Part shown: in pieces, positions 1-11,450 of the stretch | Layout: each line of letters starts with the position of its first letter | Numbering within the stretch: position 1 is the first letter of the stretch | From: Syngnathus acus | Lineage: Eukaryota > Chordata > Actinopteri > Syngnathiformes > Syngnathidae | Reading direction: 5' to 3' | DNA: 64,000 nt | NCBI RefSeq assembly: GCF_901709675.1 | Contig: NC_051092.1 | Coordinates: forward strand, 1,740,491-1,804,490 | Program-made: the position numbers and the translations under genes | Notes under the pieces: generated by a model | What the model saw: the letters and a program-made list of their open reading frames with translations, nothing else | What the model was told of the DNA's origin: nothing | The model's database searches: none

Positions 1-1565
1 GGATTTGTCAGCCCACTCAAGCCAAGATCCGAGCTCCTCTCATTGTGATCTTCATCATCGGCGAGAAGGGAGATGTGCCCGTCGTCACTGCGAGGGCAAA
101 TGAGTCACGACCACTCTTCCCACTATGTAGAGCAAGGCAACGCGGGAGGTTAGTGTGCTTTTATTTGCTTCCTTTATTCCTTCCTTGCGTTGGTTGAATC
201 GTGATGAAGAAGAAGAAGAACCCCACCAAGGGGCCTCCGAGCGCAATTTTTGTCGGCCTCGCTTGACATGATTGCAAATGCATCTTGATGAGGATGAGCC
301 TTGTGCAGAAATAGACCAAGGCTCGTTGGCTGGAAACTAGATGGTGAATACATTGCAGCCTTTTGACAAGCATCTCCGTGACGGAGCCCTTCTAGGAATG
401 ATTGGAAACCACGGATGAAAAAAAAGGTGAAAGTTGTCTGCTTTTAATCATATCCCCAACAAGCCCAGTGAATCACCTTGAGGAGGAATTGCATGCAAGT
501 GAGAAGAGAGTGGAACTAAATTAGGAACTTAGCACAAATAAGACAATATAATAACCCAATATATGGAAGAAAGGTGTAGGAAATGCATTTTAGCTGTGTT
601 CTTATGTATTAAATGTGACACATCTGGCAAAACGGTGTCCTAGTTGAGTTTGCAAGGTCTCACTGTGCTTACATTGCTTTTCTATGTTAAGTTAGTGAGG
701 ACTCTAAATTGTCCATTGTTGTAAATGCTTATTTTTCTGCTGCTTTGCAAATTCGCCCTTAGTCAGATGGGATAGGCTGCAAGAAATAACATTGACAAGG
801 AAATGTTTTTAAGAATGACTTTCTGCCCATTTTTGTACATTGTTAAAAACTGCTGGGTTAAAAATAACCCTAGGTGAGTTTAAAATAACCCCGGCGGTTT
901 TAAGGGTGTGGCTACTTATTGCAAAAAAATCAGTTGAGTCCATTTTTTGCCTTTGTATGGAAACGATAAATGCTTCTCGGTCATTATTTATAGTGTTGTG
1001 AAAGGTGCCAAATATGGACTGGTTGTACCAAACGTCTTATTCTTAGCAACCAGCAGCTCATCTTGCATTTTATTGCTCAAGTTGTTGCAAGTTTAAGCGA
1101 CAAGGTTGAGAGTCTTCCATTCAAGGCGGCTCGTCACGTAACTTGACTTGAATGGTCTTCTGTCCCGCAGCACAAGGGGGCTAGCTAGCATCCCTCGGTA
1201 CTTGCTATGCAAGAGGTGTGGTGTTCCTCAGCCCCACAGATTCACAGAGCGGAGCGTATATTAAGGGAGATTTAAAATCCATTACAGTTTAGTGCTCCCT
1301 GGGAAAATAGTTAAACAGAGCATCGGCAGAGGTGAGAAGAAGAAGGCGCCAGCGCCGCCAAGAAGCAAATGCAAAGTGTCAGATCCAAAAACTTTTCCTT
1401 GTGCTGGATCCAAATATTGTACCATACTTAATCTTTGAATGTACGCTATTCATTTGTTTTCTGTATTTTCCAAAGGGAGCCGAGCCAGGTCACGATCGCT
1501 GTGCTGTGCCTGTGATTTCACACCTGGCCTGATTTAGCGTGACCATCCGTCGGAAGCCTTTCGAC
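1..1565. other. Upstream flank and probable 5'UTR of TMEM266; no gene recognised
   Basis: No splice-bounded coding segment with a recognisable product was found here on either strand. A TATA-like stretch (TATATTAA, 1257-1264) lies about 300 bp before the first TMEM266 codon, but nothing else supports it as a promoter. Around 850-900 there is a short AT-rich passage with inverted TTAAAATAACCC-type words that looks like a dispersed-repeat remnant. Confidence 0.4.
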
Positions 1566-1579
1566 ATGAGCAACCACCA
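1566..1579 (+). CDS. tmem266: TMEM266 exon 1: start codon in a 14-nt coding exon
   Basis: ATG AGC AAC CAC CA is followed directly by the donor GTAAGT at 1580. Joined to exon 2 at 4333 it reads MSNHQ then APPQAASSELEVISQQ, in phase 2. This start was chosen because exon 2 has no in-frame ATG before the conserved ELEVISQQVEEEN block. The total length also becomes a multiple of three. The context has G at -3. A second acceptor (CAG at 4277-4279) would need a different, unseen first exon in phase 0. Confidence 0.75.
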
Positions 1580-4500
1580 GTAAGTAGCCCTCGCCGCATC
1601 TTTTTTATTCTGAGAGGCTGTGAAATCCCCAATCTCTATTGATGAACACGCCGTCTCGTGCGAAAGGGCGTCTCCGTCTCGGTCGGGTCATGATTAGCTC
1701 TGCATATTTTCCCGTGAGGGCTCGTGAACAAGGGGCAGCGGGGCCTCATCTACAGTACAACAATCATCTCCTGTCTGCTGCCGCCTCTTAGCATTCATGA
1801 GGGATGCTCACTTGTCATCTTCTCTTATTAATAATTACTCCTTGTGTGTGTGTGTGGTCCCGCAGACAAGCCCCGCATTCTGATGACAACCGTGCAGGGA
1901 GAAGGGGAGGGGGAACCGAGTCGAGGGCTGGGGGGAGGTGAATCCAAATTGGGTTCAGTCAGCTGTGTTCTCCGGTTAAAGGCGCAGGGTGCTTGGAAGC
2001 GTCGCCACGTCACTATTGTGGCCAATCGTGCTTAAGTAGATAATAGCGGGAAGGTGATGACTGCTTGTGAGCGGGATTGGGGCAAGCCCGCGGCCGCTCA
2101 GTGAGGCGGGCGGGCGGGCGGCACATGGGAAACGCTTCGTGTTGACAAAGGTTTGGGGAGTTATTTTCACACTGATTGGCTTTGACAGGATGCCCCTCGC
2201 ACGAGAGCAGCCCTGTTGTTTGTGGCTGGCGTGAGAGATTTTGTCGTAGAGGTTAGCTCGGGAAATATTTGGGAAATGATCATTTTGCCTCTTACATTCA
2301 CCATGAAATCATTTATAGATGTCATTTGAGTTTTAATTTAAGGTTCTACACAAAAAAAAAAAATTGGCATTTAGGGAATACAGGAGTTTTTTATGCATAA
2401 TACCTCAATTTTCATGGATTCCTGTTTGTTTCTTTGGAAAGCGAGGTACCAGTTTTTTAGACTGATACCAACTCTTGAGTAGTTGCCGATACCAAATACC
2501 GATACCATTTTTTGATTCATAAATTTAAAAAAAACTGACAAAATTATATATACGTATAAAAAAAAAGACCTATATATCCCCTGATAGATTTTCCCCCCTG
2601 AAATTAATTTCAAATTTGAATCATCTTTTTATTTATTTTTATACTTACAGAAATTGGATCTTATTGAGCGTCTGTTATTTCTCGACCGTAAAAATGATGA
2701 CGGGGTGAAACCCAAATAAAAAAACAATAATAAATTCTACGTTACGTGTCCATGTCCAGATTAGTTCGCCATTGTCTCACAGTTGCTGTTGACCTGTTCT
2801 CAGAGTAAAAGTCGTTTTTCATGTCAGTCGATGGAGAAAACTACACTTGGAGCGCCATTGTACTTTGGTTAACAATAAATTGCATCGGGAGTACAGGTCA
2901 GGGCAACAATGCTGTGATCCTGCAAATAATGTACTCGGTGTCAGGAGCTGGTGTCTGAGCTACTGCCGGCGAGTGGAGCCTGTCCCCGTGTAATTGATTT
3001 GGCACATTTGTCTTGGTTTGCTGATGATATCAAGACAGTGAATTGCTGCGCTTCAAGCAGCAGCCAAGTGTCTGGATACAAACTTATTGGGCAGAGTGGC
3101 CCACTTCCAGACATCTGGCTGGAAATACGACCACTCTTAGCACTCGGTAACAATGACACCAACTGTCTTTTTGAATCGAAAGTTAAAAGCAAAAGTTTAA
3201 AAAAAAGAGCATTCAAAAACAATATGTGGATGACTTCTGTAAATGATCTTAATTGGAAAAAAAAATAATAATAATAAAGAAAAAGGTTGATCCTTGATCA
3301 AATCCACCAAAAACGCGCCGAAACTTTGACCACCTGGTCTTGACTCAAAAGTAAAAAAAAAAAAGAGACAAAAAAACACCAATTAACTTGCACTTCTCTT
3401 TGAAACACAATGTGAAAACTAATAAACCTGATGCACACTTACCAAATTGTTTACGCAGCTTTTTGGACTCGGTCCTTGTCGTGCTTACTGCTATCACACA
3501 CAATTTGTCCAATCTCCTAAAGAGAAGCCAAGTGTTGAGATGTGAAGTCGTGTCTCTTCCCCGTGCACGATGGCAAGCAGCCACTCTGCTGGGCTTCGGT
3601 CATAATGGCTTCTGGCCCGCTCTCTGATTGGCCGGAAATGCGGTTTTGATGCGCTAAACGGTTTGTCTGTCATGACTGATTAGTGTCCTGGTTGCCGGTG
3701 GCTTGAGGTGCCAAGTATATGCAAGATACTGTTTGTGTTATTTAACTGGATTTTTTTTCAATAGTTGTAATAACAGCTTGTGTTGCAAAGTCAAACAGCA
3801 CCATTATAGTATTTCAAGTATTTTTCAAAGGAGTCCACGAAAGCGCTTCTCATCTGGAATGCGGTCAAGCAAATAGACAGAAAACTATTTTTCTGCTTAC
3901 GTTGACATTTAACAGGAAAGTGGTTCTGCTCAAGCTAGCGCAGAAATCATCTCGGTCTTGCCCCGCTATTGAAGTTATTCGGGCCTGACTTGGACCACCG
4001 CCAAGCCACGTCAGACCCCCGTTGTAGGGTGACTTCTCCTTGTTCCCCATTGGCTCAGCTTGTCCCATCACAAACCCTCCCTGCGTATTTAAATTTCAAG
4101 ACTCGCTTGGCAGATAAAATGACAGCTGACCTTCCAAAGAACAGGTGGTGTGCAAAGACAACTTGTGTGCCATCGAATGTCAAAAGATGAGCAAAAAAAG
4201 GCCTTCGTTGCATCCGATGGCGCGAGGATATTTACGTACCTGATATAGGTTGAAATTTACGTCCCCCCCCCTTGTTCAGTTGTCTCCTCCGGCGACTCGT
4301 AACGCTGCTCTTGCGGTGTGCTCGTACGACAGGGCCCCTCCTCAAGCTGCCTCCTCCGAGCTGGAGGTGATTTCACAGCAGGTGGAGGAGGAAAACCAGC
4401 GCGTGGCCCCGGTTCAGCTGCTGAGCTTCACCTACAGAGATTTGCCTCTGGCCGCCCTGGATGTATCTCTGGCTGGATCTCAGCTCATCTCCAACCCGGA

Positions 4501-7500
4501 TGAAGAGGACAACCGAGAGGGGTACGTCTTAAAATGTCATATGTTCACTGCAGATTTTTTTTTAATCAAAGCAATGACTCTTGAAAATAGATGCAAAGGT
4601 TCGGGCGACACTTCTATGCTAGTTCCAATTTCAAATCCTCAAAACAAATCTTATGTGATGTCACAGCCCACAGCTCAAGAGTTGCTTATGAGCTCCACTT
4701 TGATTTTATTTTTTTTCTTTCCACTGTCGGATCAGAGATCACACAGAAGCGGTAAATGAGCTAGATTAATCATTATAATCAGATCTCGCTCTCACTAATT
4801 TGTATGGCCAAAAGCCCCAAATGTAATCACACAATGACTGATGTTGCCACCCCAATTATAAAAATTCCAGTCATACGGTGGCCTGTTGTTGCCTTAATGT
4901 GTGCTATATCCTTAATGAGACGGGATTGGCTATAATCTATCCTGCCGTCACGCTCTCCATTACTGGTTATTGCATCCTTATCGGCACGTTTCGTGTCAGA
5001 GTCCGAATTTGCATTTGTTTATTATTGTCATTATATCAGATTTGCTTGCTGCTTCCATTTCCGCTGAGCGAGGTTTCCATTCTCAATGTGTCACAAAGCA
5101 GAGACGTTAGTGGCAAACTGGAACTGGGCCCTGTGGCGCTTCCTTTTCTATCCTTGAGGTCAGGTTTATGTTTTCTTATCACAATGATCGCCGTGTTGTT
5201 GGCTCGGTCCGAGATACGCCTTTCCTGGGGCCAGTGTCCGTGTTGCTCCTGTCAGCAAAACCATTTTGGCGTCAAAATCTGTCAAGCACTGGCGGCGCTA
5301 GAGGGGGGGTCACGAGGGCACTGGCCCCACCTGAAATATGCTTGGATCCCCCTTGGTGCCCTGAGATAATGGACTTTTGGGTATTTTTTTTTATTTTTCC
5401 GGGAATTATTTTCAACATTTTCACTTGTCCCTCATAAGGAACAGCTGATGAATCCTTAGCAGCGTTTTCTGATGAATTTTTAGGGTTTGTTAAAAAAATA
5501 ATAATAATTGTGGACCCTTCTAAGATAAAAAAGAAAAATACACGACTAAGTGTGAAATCTGGTTGGATATTTTTCTTCACGTATCTGTTATTGGAACTCA
5601 CAGTGGGTATAAAAAGTCAACACACCCCTGTTCAAATGCGAGCTTTTTGCGATATACGACCAAGGTTAAACATTAATTTGAACTGTAACCGTGCCTCTAG
5701 GTTGTGTAGAGGAGAACCGTCAATATGATATAGGATTACCCGTGAGCATTTCAGATTGGCATTTCTGATTACTAGAACAAAGTCTTGCGCACTTTCACAT
5801 GCACACTGAGTGGAAAAAGTCGGTCACCAGTTTTGGCAGCTTCAGTGACGCATGCATTGCATCATAGGAATGACGCAGGCGCTTTCTTCACACAATGCGA
5901 GTGTAATAATGTGTATGGGATTTCCATGACGCAATGTTTTCTGCTGTGATTTAAATTCCAGACATGCTTCTGGGTCCAAGTGATGACAATTTAACCAGTG
6001 GTGAAAGAAAAGGACACTTTTTGTTTTTTGGTCACGTGAGGGAAACTTCTTCCAAATGAAACACTCCCATGTTGCTGAATGTGTTATTATTTTGCTTTTG
6101 ATTGGTTAAGAGTGGAAGAGCACTTTTAGTCTTGCGCAGCAGCTTCATCGGGAGATGTGGGCAACGAACGGTGTGGGTGGTGGATGTTCGTGCCGACCAC
6201 ATGGGGCACAAGCGGTACTTGCAGATTCTGTGCAGTGGTGAGCTGGATGCAATTATTAATAGAATTTGGCTGCACCGCCCTCTGCATGGAGGCTCAAGAT
6301 GTGATTTCACACAATGATTGTCTTGATTTATGTCAAGCAAGATTGCGTAATCTGAATACCCGGATAGTGATCATTATAACAGGAGTAAATAAGGCCTTAA
6401 TAGGAGTTATAAACATAATCTATTTTTAGATTAGTTTGGTGAATAATAGCATTTGGAGAGTGTGCGGTGTTTCTAAAGTTTACACACCCTTGTTCAAATG
6501 CCTTTTTTTTCTGATGAAACAAGACCAAGATAAATGATTTCCAAACTTTTACCGCCATTATTGGTAAGCGGCCGCTCGTCCTGAGTTTTCAGCAGCCACA
6601 TCTCAGCTGGCTGCCCACAGCCGCAACAGCAGCATATGTTGTTGATCTCCAGGGGTCAGATGGCGAGGTGTGAAGCACACAGCAATGACAGATGGTTCAT
6701 AGGGGTCAAACTGCCACTTTGACTGGAGGAGAAAACGATTGGAGAGCAGATAAAAGAATGCGAGCAAACAACCTTCACCCATATTTTGTTTTCTTTTGTT
6801 CATTCACATCACTACCAGCAGCTCCAAATTATCTTCAAATAATCTTAACAAAACAACTGCACTTGACGTGACGTCAGCGAAAACCGAACAATCGGGGACA
6901 CTCATTGTGATCCTTTTTCACTCCAGTCCTGTTGGTGGCAGTATTGTGCATTTAAAATGATAAACAGACAGCCTTTTTTATTTGTTGAAATAAATTCCCC
7001 TTCAATCACCTTATTTAATTATTTATTCATTTATTTATTTAATCCTTTTCTATTTTTTAATGTATACTTTGCGTATGAAGACTGCAGGCAATAGTAGTGC
7101 TCAACCAAGATAGTAGTGTGACTCATGGCCGCAATGCTATTTTCTTTTTTTTTTTTTGCACTAAGCACCGTACCTGCTGCTGTGTTGATAGATGCCCGAA
7201 AAGAGAGTAGGACGTCGTTCTTCCTATTTCTCCCCCACCAGCACCACCTTGACTCTATCTCCAACACTCAGAGGAACAATCCTCTTCATCAAGCTGTCCC
7301 TCCCGCTTGGCCCCATGTGCGACACAATAGATGACATTTGAGAGTGCCGGGTTCGAGGGTTTGTTAATATTCACAGACATGCAAAGCGCGAGATTGCTTT
7401 AGGCCGAGAGCGAGGAGCGATGGAGTGTCCGGGCGAAAAGCTATTTATCAAGGACAGCTTGTTTGCTGCTACACGCATGCAGCCCGATCCATCTTCATTT

Positions 7501-10500
7501 GCTCGGAATCTCTGGCCCATTTCTCTGCAGACCAGACCAGTACTGCCGTGTCAGTTCTCAGTGGAGGATCTGTGGAGAGCCTAGGGATAATTCTGCAAAC
7601 TCTTGTTGGAAGTGCAGGGAAGCCAGTTTTTACATTAGCAAAACTAAAATAAAAAAATTAAAAAGCTCAAAGCTGGGCCCTAATGTTTCGCCCCTGAGTA
7701 CACGTCTGGATCTCATTTTGCTGGTCCCCAATTAGTGCAATAATCCATATGTTAACAGTATTCATCAGCATGAATAAATAACAAAGTGTTGGCCATGCAG
7801 AAAAGTGTCGCTCGTTTGCTCGCCGCCTCCCGGTGATGAATCACTTTGTGGGAAAATCTAATTGTCTGCGCCCCAGCGTGCCGCGCTCGTTTTCTGACCT
7901 ACGCGGCTCTGTTGTAAATGCGCAATCAAGACATTCATCAGGAGTTCCGATCGATCATTTAGAGGCCTGCCAGACCTGCGCAACTTGGTCCTGATTATTA
8001 TTTTTATTATTTAGCCTTGGTTTTGCCCAAGTGTGTAACAATCGATAACCCCGGTGAGTTGATAGAGTGCTCCGTACTTATTAGCGCTTAATGAAACACA
8101 CAGCAAGCCGACTTGAAGATCGTTTAATGGAACGCATGCGTCAGAGGACATGTGAGTGAAAGTTACCGATCTGCGGCTCCTTCCCATCACTCCGCCTGAG
8201 GTCTTTATTCCATCTGGACGTTCTCCCGCAGCTGACGCGCCATCACGGCCCGCTATTGATCGCCCTCATGATCTAATCCCCTCGCTTTGCCCTCCTGTCA
8301 GCTCACCTTACACCTCCCCCCCCTTCCCCGTTGATGTCTTCACGAAGCAGCAGCAGCAGCAACCTTTCCGCTCACCATCCTTCCAGCATTATCTCCGTAG
8401 ATGCACGCCTATTTCATCCGAACCCGCCGTGACCCTGAGAGCCGCTCAAGTGACCCCCCCCAAACTGCCTTTACCACAGATTCGGCCTCACTTACTCATG
8501 AATACTTCAGGTCCTCTGGTTCGAAGTGATTTCCCTAAAATTAAGTTTTGGGAGCTGGAAGTGATCCGTCATGGCCATGTTCCCTGCTTTCAGGCGGCGT
8601 TTCTTTACAGCTTTATGAAATTAATACATTTCCTGCCTGGGTTGAGTGAGAACGTCAGAATGAATTATTATTCCACTCCGGAGAGTGTGTTACATCGCAC
8701 GCCATTTTGTCGCGCTCCTTCCATCTTCTTCACTAATGCTCCGTAAATGTCTCATGGAGACATAAATGTTTGTTTTCTTGTGCTCCTCCATAGCACGCCA
8801 AAATTGTATATTGATTCTTCGTAAAAAAAATAAAATAAAAATTGCTGGACTCGAATGTTGCTTCAAGATGGCCGCTATACTTTTAGCAAAGCAAGCTGGT
8901 GGGATATTTGTCTTTTCTTTTTTTTTTAGTTTAGGAATAATAATGTTCTTTGAATGTTGTCATCGCCTCGCCCGTCAGAACCAAACATGGCGGCCATCAC
9001 TTAATAGCACCTCCTCCATTCATCTGTCTTCCCCCTTCCAGGTCCAACTGGCTGAAGCCGTGCTGCGGGGGCCGGGCGGCTCTGTGGCAAGTGTGCCTGG
9101 CGTCGGCCGGCTTCAACTGCGTCCTGGTGGCTTGCGTGGTTCTGGCGGTGCTACTGCTGACTCTGGAGCTACTCGTCGACACTAAACTGCTGCAGTGTGA
9201 GTAGACAGATGCCATTTTAGGAGTCCAGCTGTTGCTTTTAATTGACGAGCGTCCGCGCTTGTCTGCACCCGGAAACACAGTGTAGCATGTCACCACTGTG
9301 GCCAATGTGCAGTGAACAAGCTGCTAACTTTTCTGCCAAGTCATCAGTGCGATGATTAAAGTCAGTCATTACATCGTTTGTCATTTATCGAGTCACCGCT
9401 GAACTACAACTGCTGCACTAAAGCATACAAGGCGAGTATATTTGATATACAGTGCTTTAAATGAATGGAAACGCCTTTAAAAAGATCCAAACCTTACCCT
9501 AAAAACGACAAAATAGATCGGAATATGTTTTTTGATCGGGAGAATCATCCTTCATAATATCTAAGACGTTTTCCATTATCTGTTAGCATTATGCTATTAG
9601 GAATATTCTCAAGTCACTTTTTTTGTCTTATGTTTATATGGACATATATGGACATTTGTAAATGTTTTTGAAGGGAAGTCTGTGTAGTTGTACTACAGAT
9701 AACATGATTAGTACTTGGAAAACGTCTGCAAAGACCAAAGGAAGTCTTGTCTTATTCATCGATGCATGTCCCTTATCTTTTAACTTTTAATGAGATGAGT
9801 AGTCCCACGTTGTTCAACATGATCCCAGGTGGGAAAGGATCGCTGTGATGTAATACGACGAATTTTATTTACACACTGAAAAATTGTCAGAAATTGCAAT
9901 TTTAAATTCTCGTAAGAGCGGTCTGATTATGTATTGCTGGTACACTAGTTCACCTTCTCTGTCCTGACCTTAGGCATGAGATCAATCATGGTCTGCGCAA
10001 GCTAACAGCGCCATTAGCATTCCGCTGTTGATACACGTTGCCAAGCGGTGTGACCCACGACAAGCCGACGTCACCTTCATCCGCATCATCTGTCCTGGCG
10101 AAGACGCTCTCGTTCATCATGAGCGAGCGCAAGGTCACATGACATGTGGCCAATGTCAATGTGTTTAATGGCAGCTGATATACATTTTATTAGCGCAATA
10201 AATACACACGTGTGTTCTTTGCTGGACCCGGATCATCCGTCTGTGTCACACGAGTCAATTGTGTTTCTTCTTCCCTGCAGTTAACAATGCATCCCAGTTT
10301 GCTGGCGTCATCCACTGGATCAGCCTGGCTATCCTGTCTGTGTTCTTCACCGAGGTCAGTTCCTAGCTCTGCTCGCCATCATTCCATATATTTTTTTTAA
10401 TTATTAGGCTGATTTAGTCCAAATTTTACTCTGCCGAATCAGCATCGTGCTCAAAGAAATCCATATTGGTTGGGTGTTAAATGCAACTTAATCTGCGAAT

Positions 10501-11308
10501 TTAAAAGTATCGAGCCCAAAGAAAATTTTACAAAATGGTTTTTTTTTTTGGATCATTTATAAGACTCCAATTATATTATGCGTTAAGATTAGGACAATTT
10601 AAATGAGATTCAAAGTGAGACTGTCACAGAATTGTGATGCAGATACCTCAACAACTGTGCTGCCCACAATCCAGAAAGTGTATTTTTTCTTCTGGCTCCA
10701 CATAAGCACAGGGCTTGAAGTATTGATCACTGCTTCCTTCACAGCCAGGGACGTTTTTCTTCCTCTGACTTGACGAGCCCACTGCTAACATTTCAATTCA
10801 TTAGCGGGTTAGCCGCAAGGAATGAGCCCATGCGCACAGCAGCAGTAAATGCACCATCTCGCTCCTTTATTGAGACTTACGAGGCCGAATGCACTGCTCC
10901 CGGCATCCGCTATCCCGCAGTGGTTTAGTTAGGCTCTCCTTGTCGTCTCGCATCTTAGCGACAGTGTCACCTTCTCTCTGTCTCCATCCTCCAGACCGTT
11001 TTCAGGATCGTGGTCCTAGGGATATGGGATTACATCGAGAACAAAGTGGAGGTAAGCTCCCGTGGGTGCTATTAGTCCCGCCTCGAGGGCTCCTTTCACT
11101 GCAGTGTCATTGCCTCAATGTCACCGCTCAGAGAGTGTTTCTTCTTTTGTTTTTCGCCTCAGGTGTTCGACGGAGCCATCATCGTCCTTTCGCTGGCCCC
11201 TATGGTGGCCTCCACCGTGGCCAACGGCCCCAGCAGCCCCTGGGACGCCATTGGTCTCATCATCACGCTGCGCATCTGGAGGGTCAAAAGGGTCATTGAC
11301 GGTAAGGC

Positions 11309-11339
<31 letters not shown>

Positions 11340-11387
11340 GGGGCGCGCGTGTGCGTGTGTGTGGGGGCGTGTGTGTGTGTGTGTGTG

Positions 11388-11450
<63 letters not shown>

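Larger units (their letters stand above)
4522..9041 (+). other. TMEM266 intron 2, with dispersed-repeat fragments
   Basis: A 4.5-kb intron from GTACGT at 4522 to CCAG at 9038-9041. It includes two related repeat fragments (5608-5700 and 6470-6560). It also has a fragment near 5285-5345 containing GGCGGCGCTAGAGGG and CACTGGCCCC, which resembles transposon-derived sequence common in fish. The reading frame at 8156-8746 is open but has no recognisable homology and is not called. Confidence 0.55.

Noticed and set aside
4280-4332. Use of the acceptor at 4277-4279 to extend TMEM266 exon 2 upstream
   Set aside because: It requires a phase-0 upstream exon that I could not find. The acceptor at 4331-4332 fits exon 1 exactly and closes the frame.
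8156-8746. 196-codon open frame on the plus strand in TMEM266 intron 2
   Set aside because: Pro/Ser-rich with a CAG run, no recognisable homology, no supporting splice sites, and it lies in an intron of a well-defined gene.
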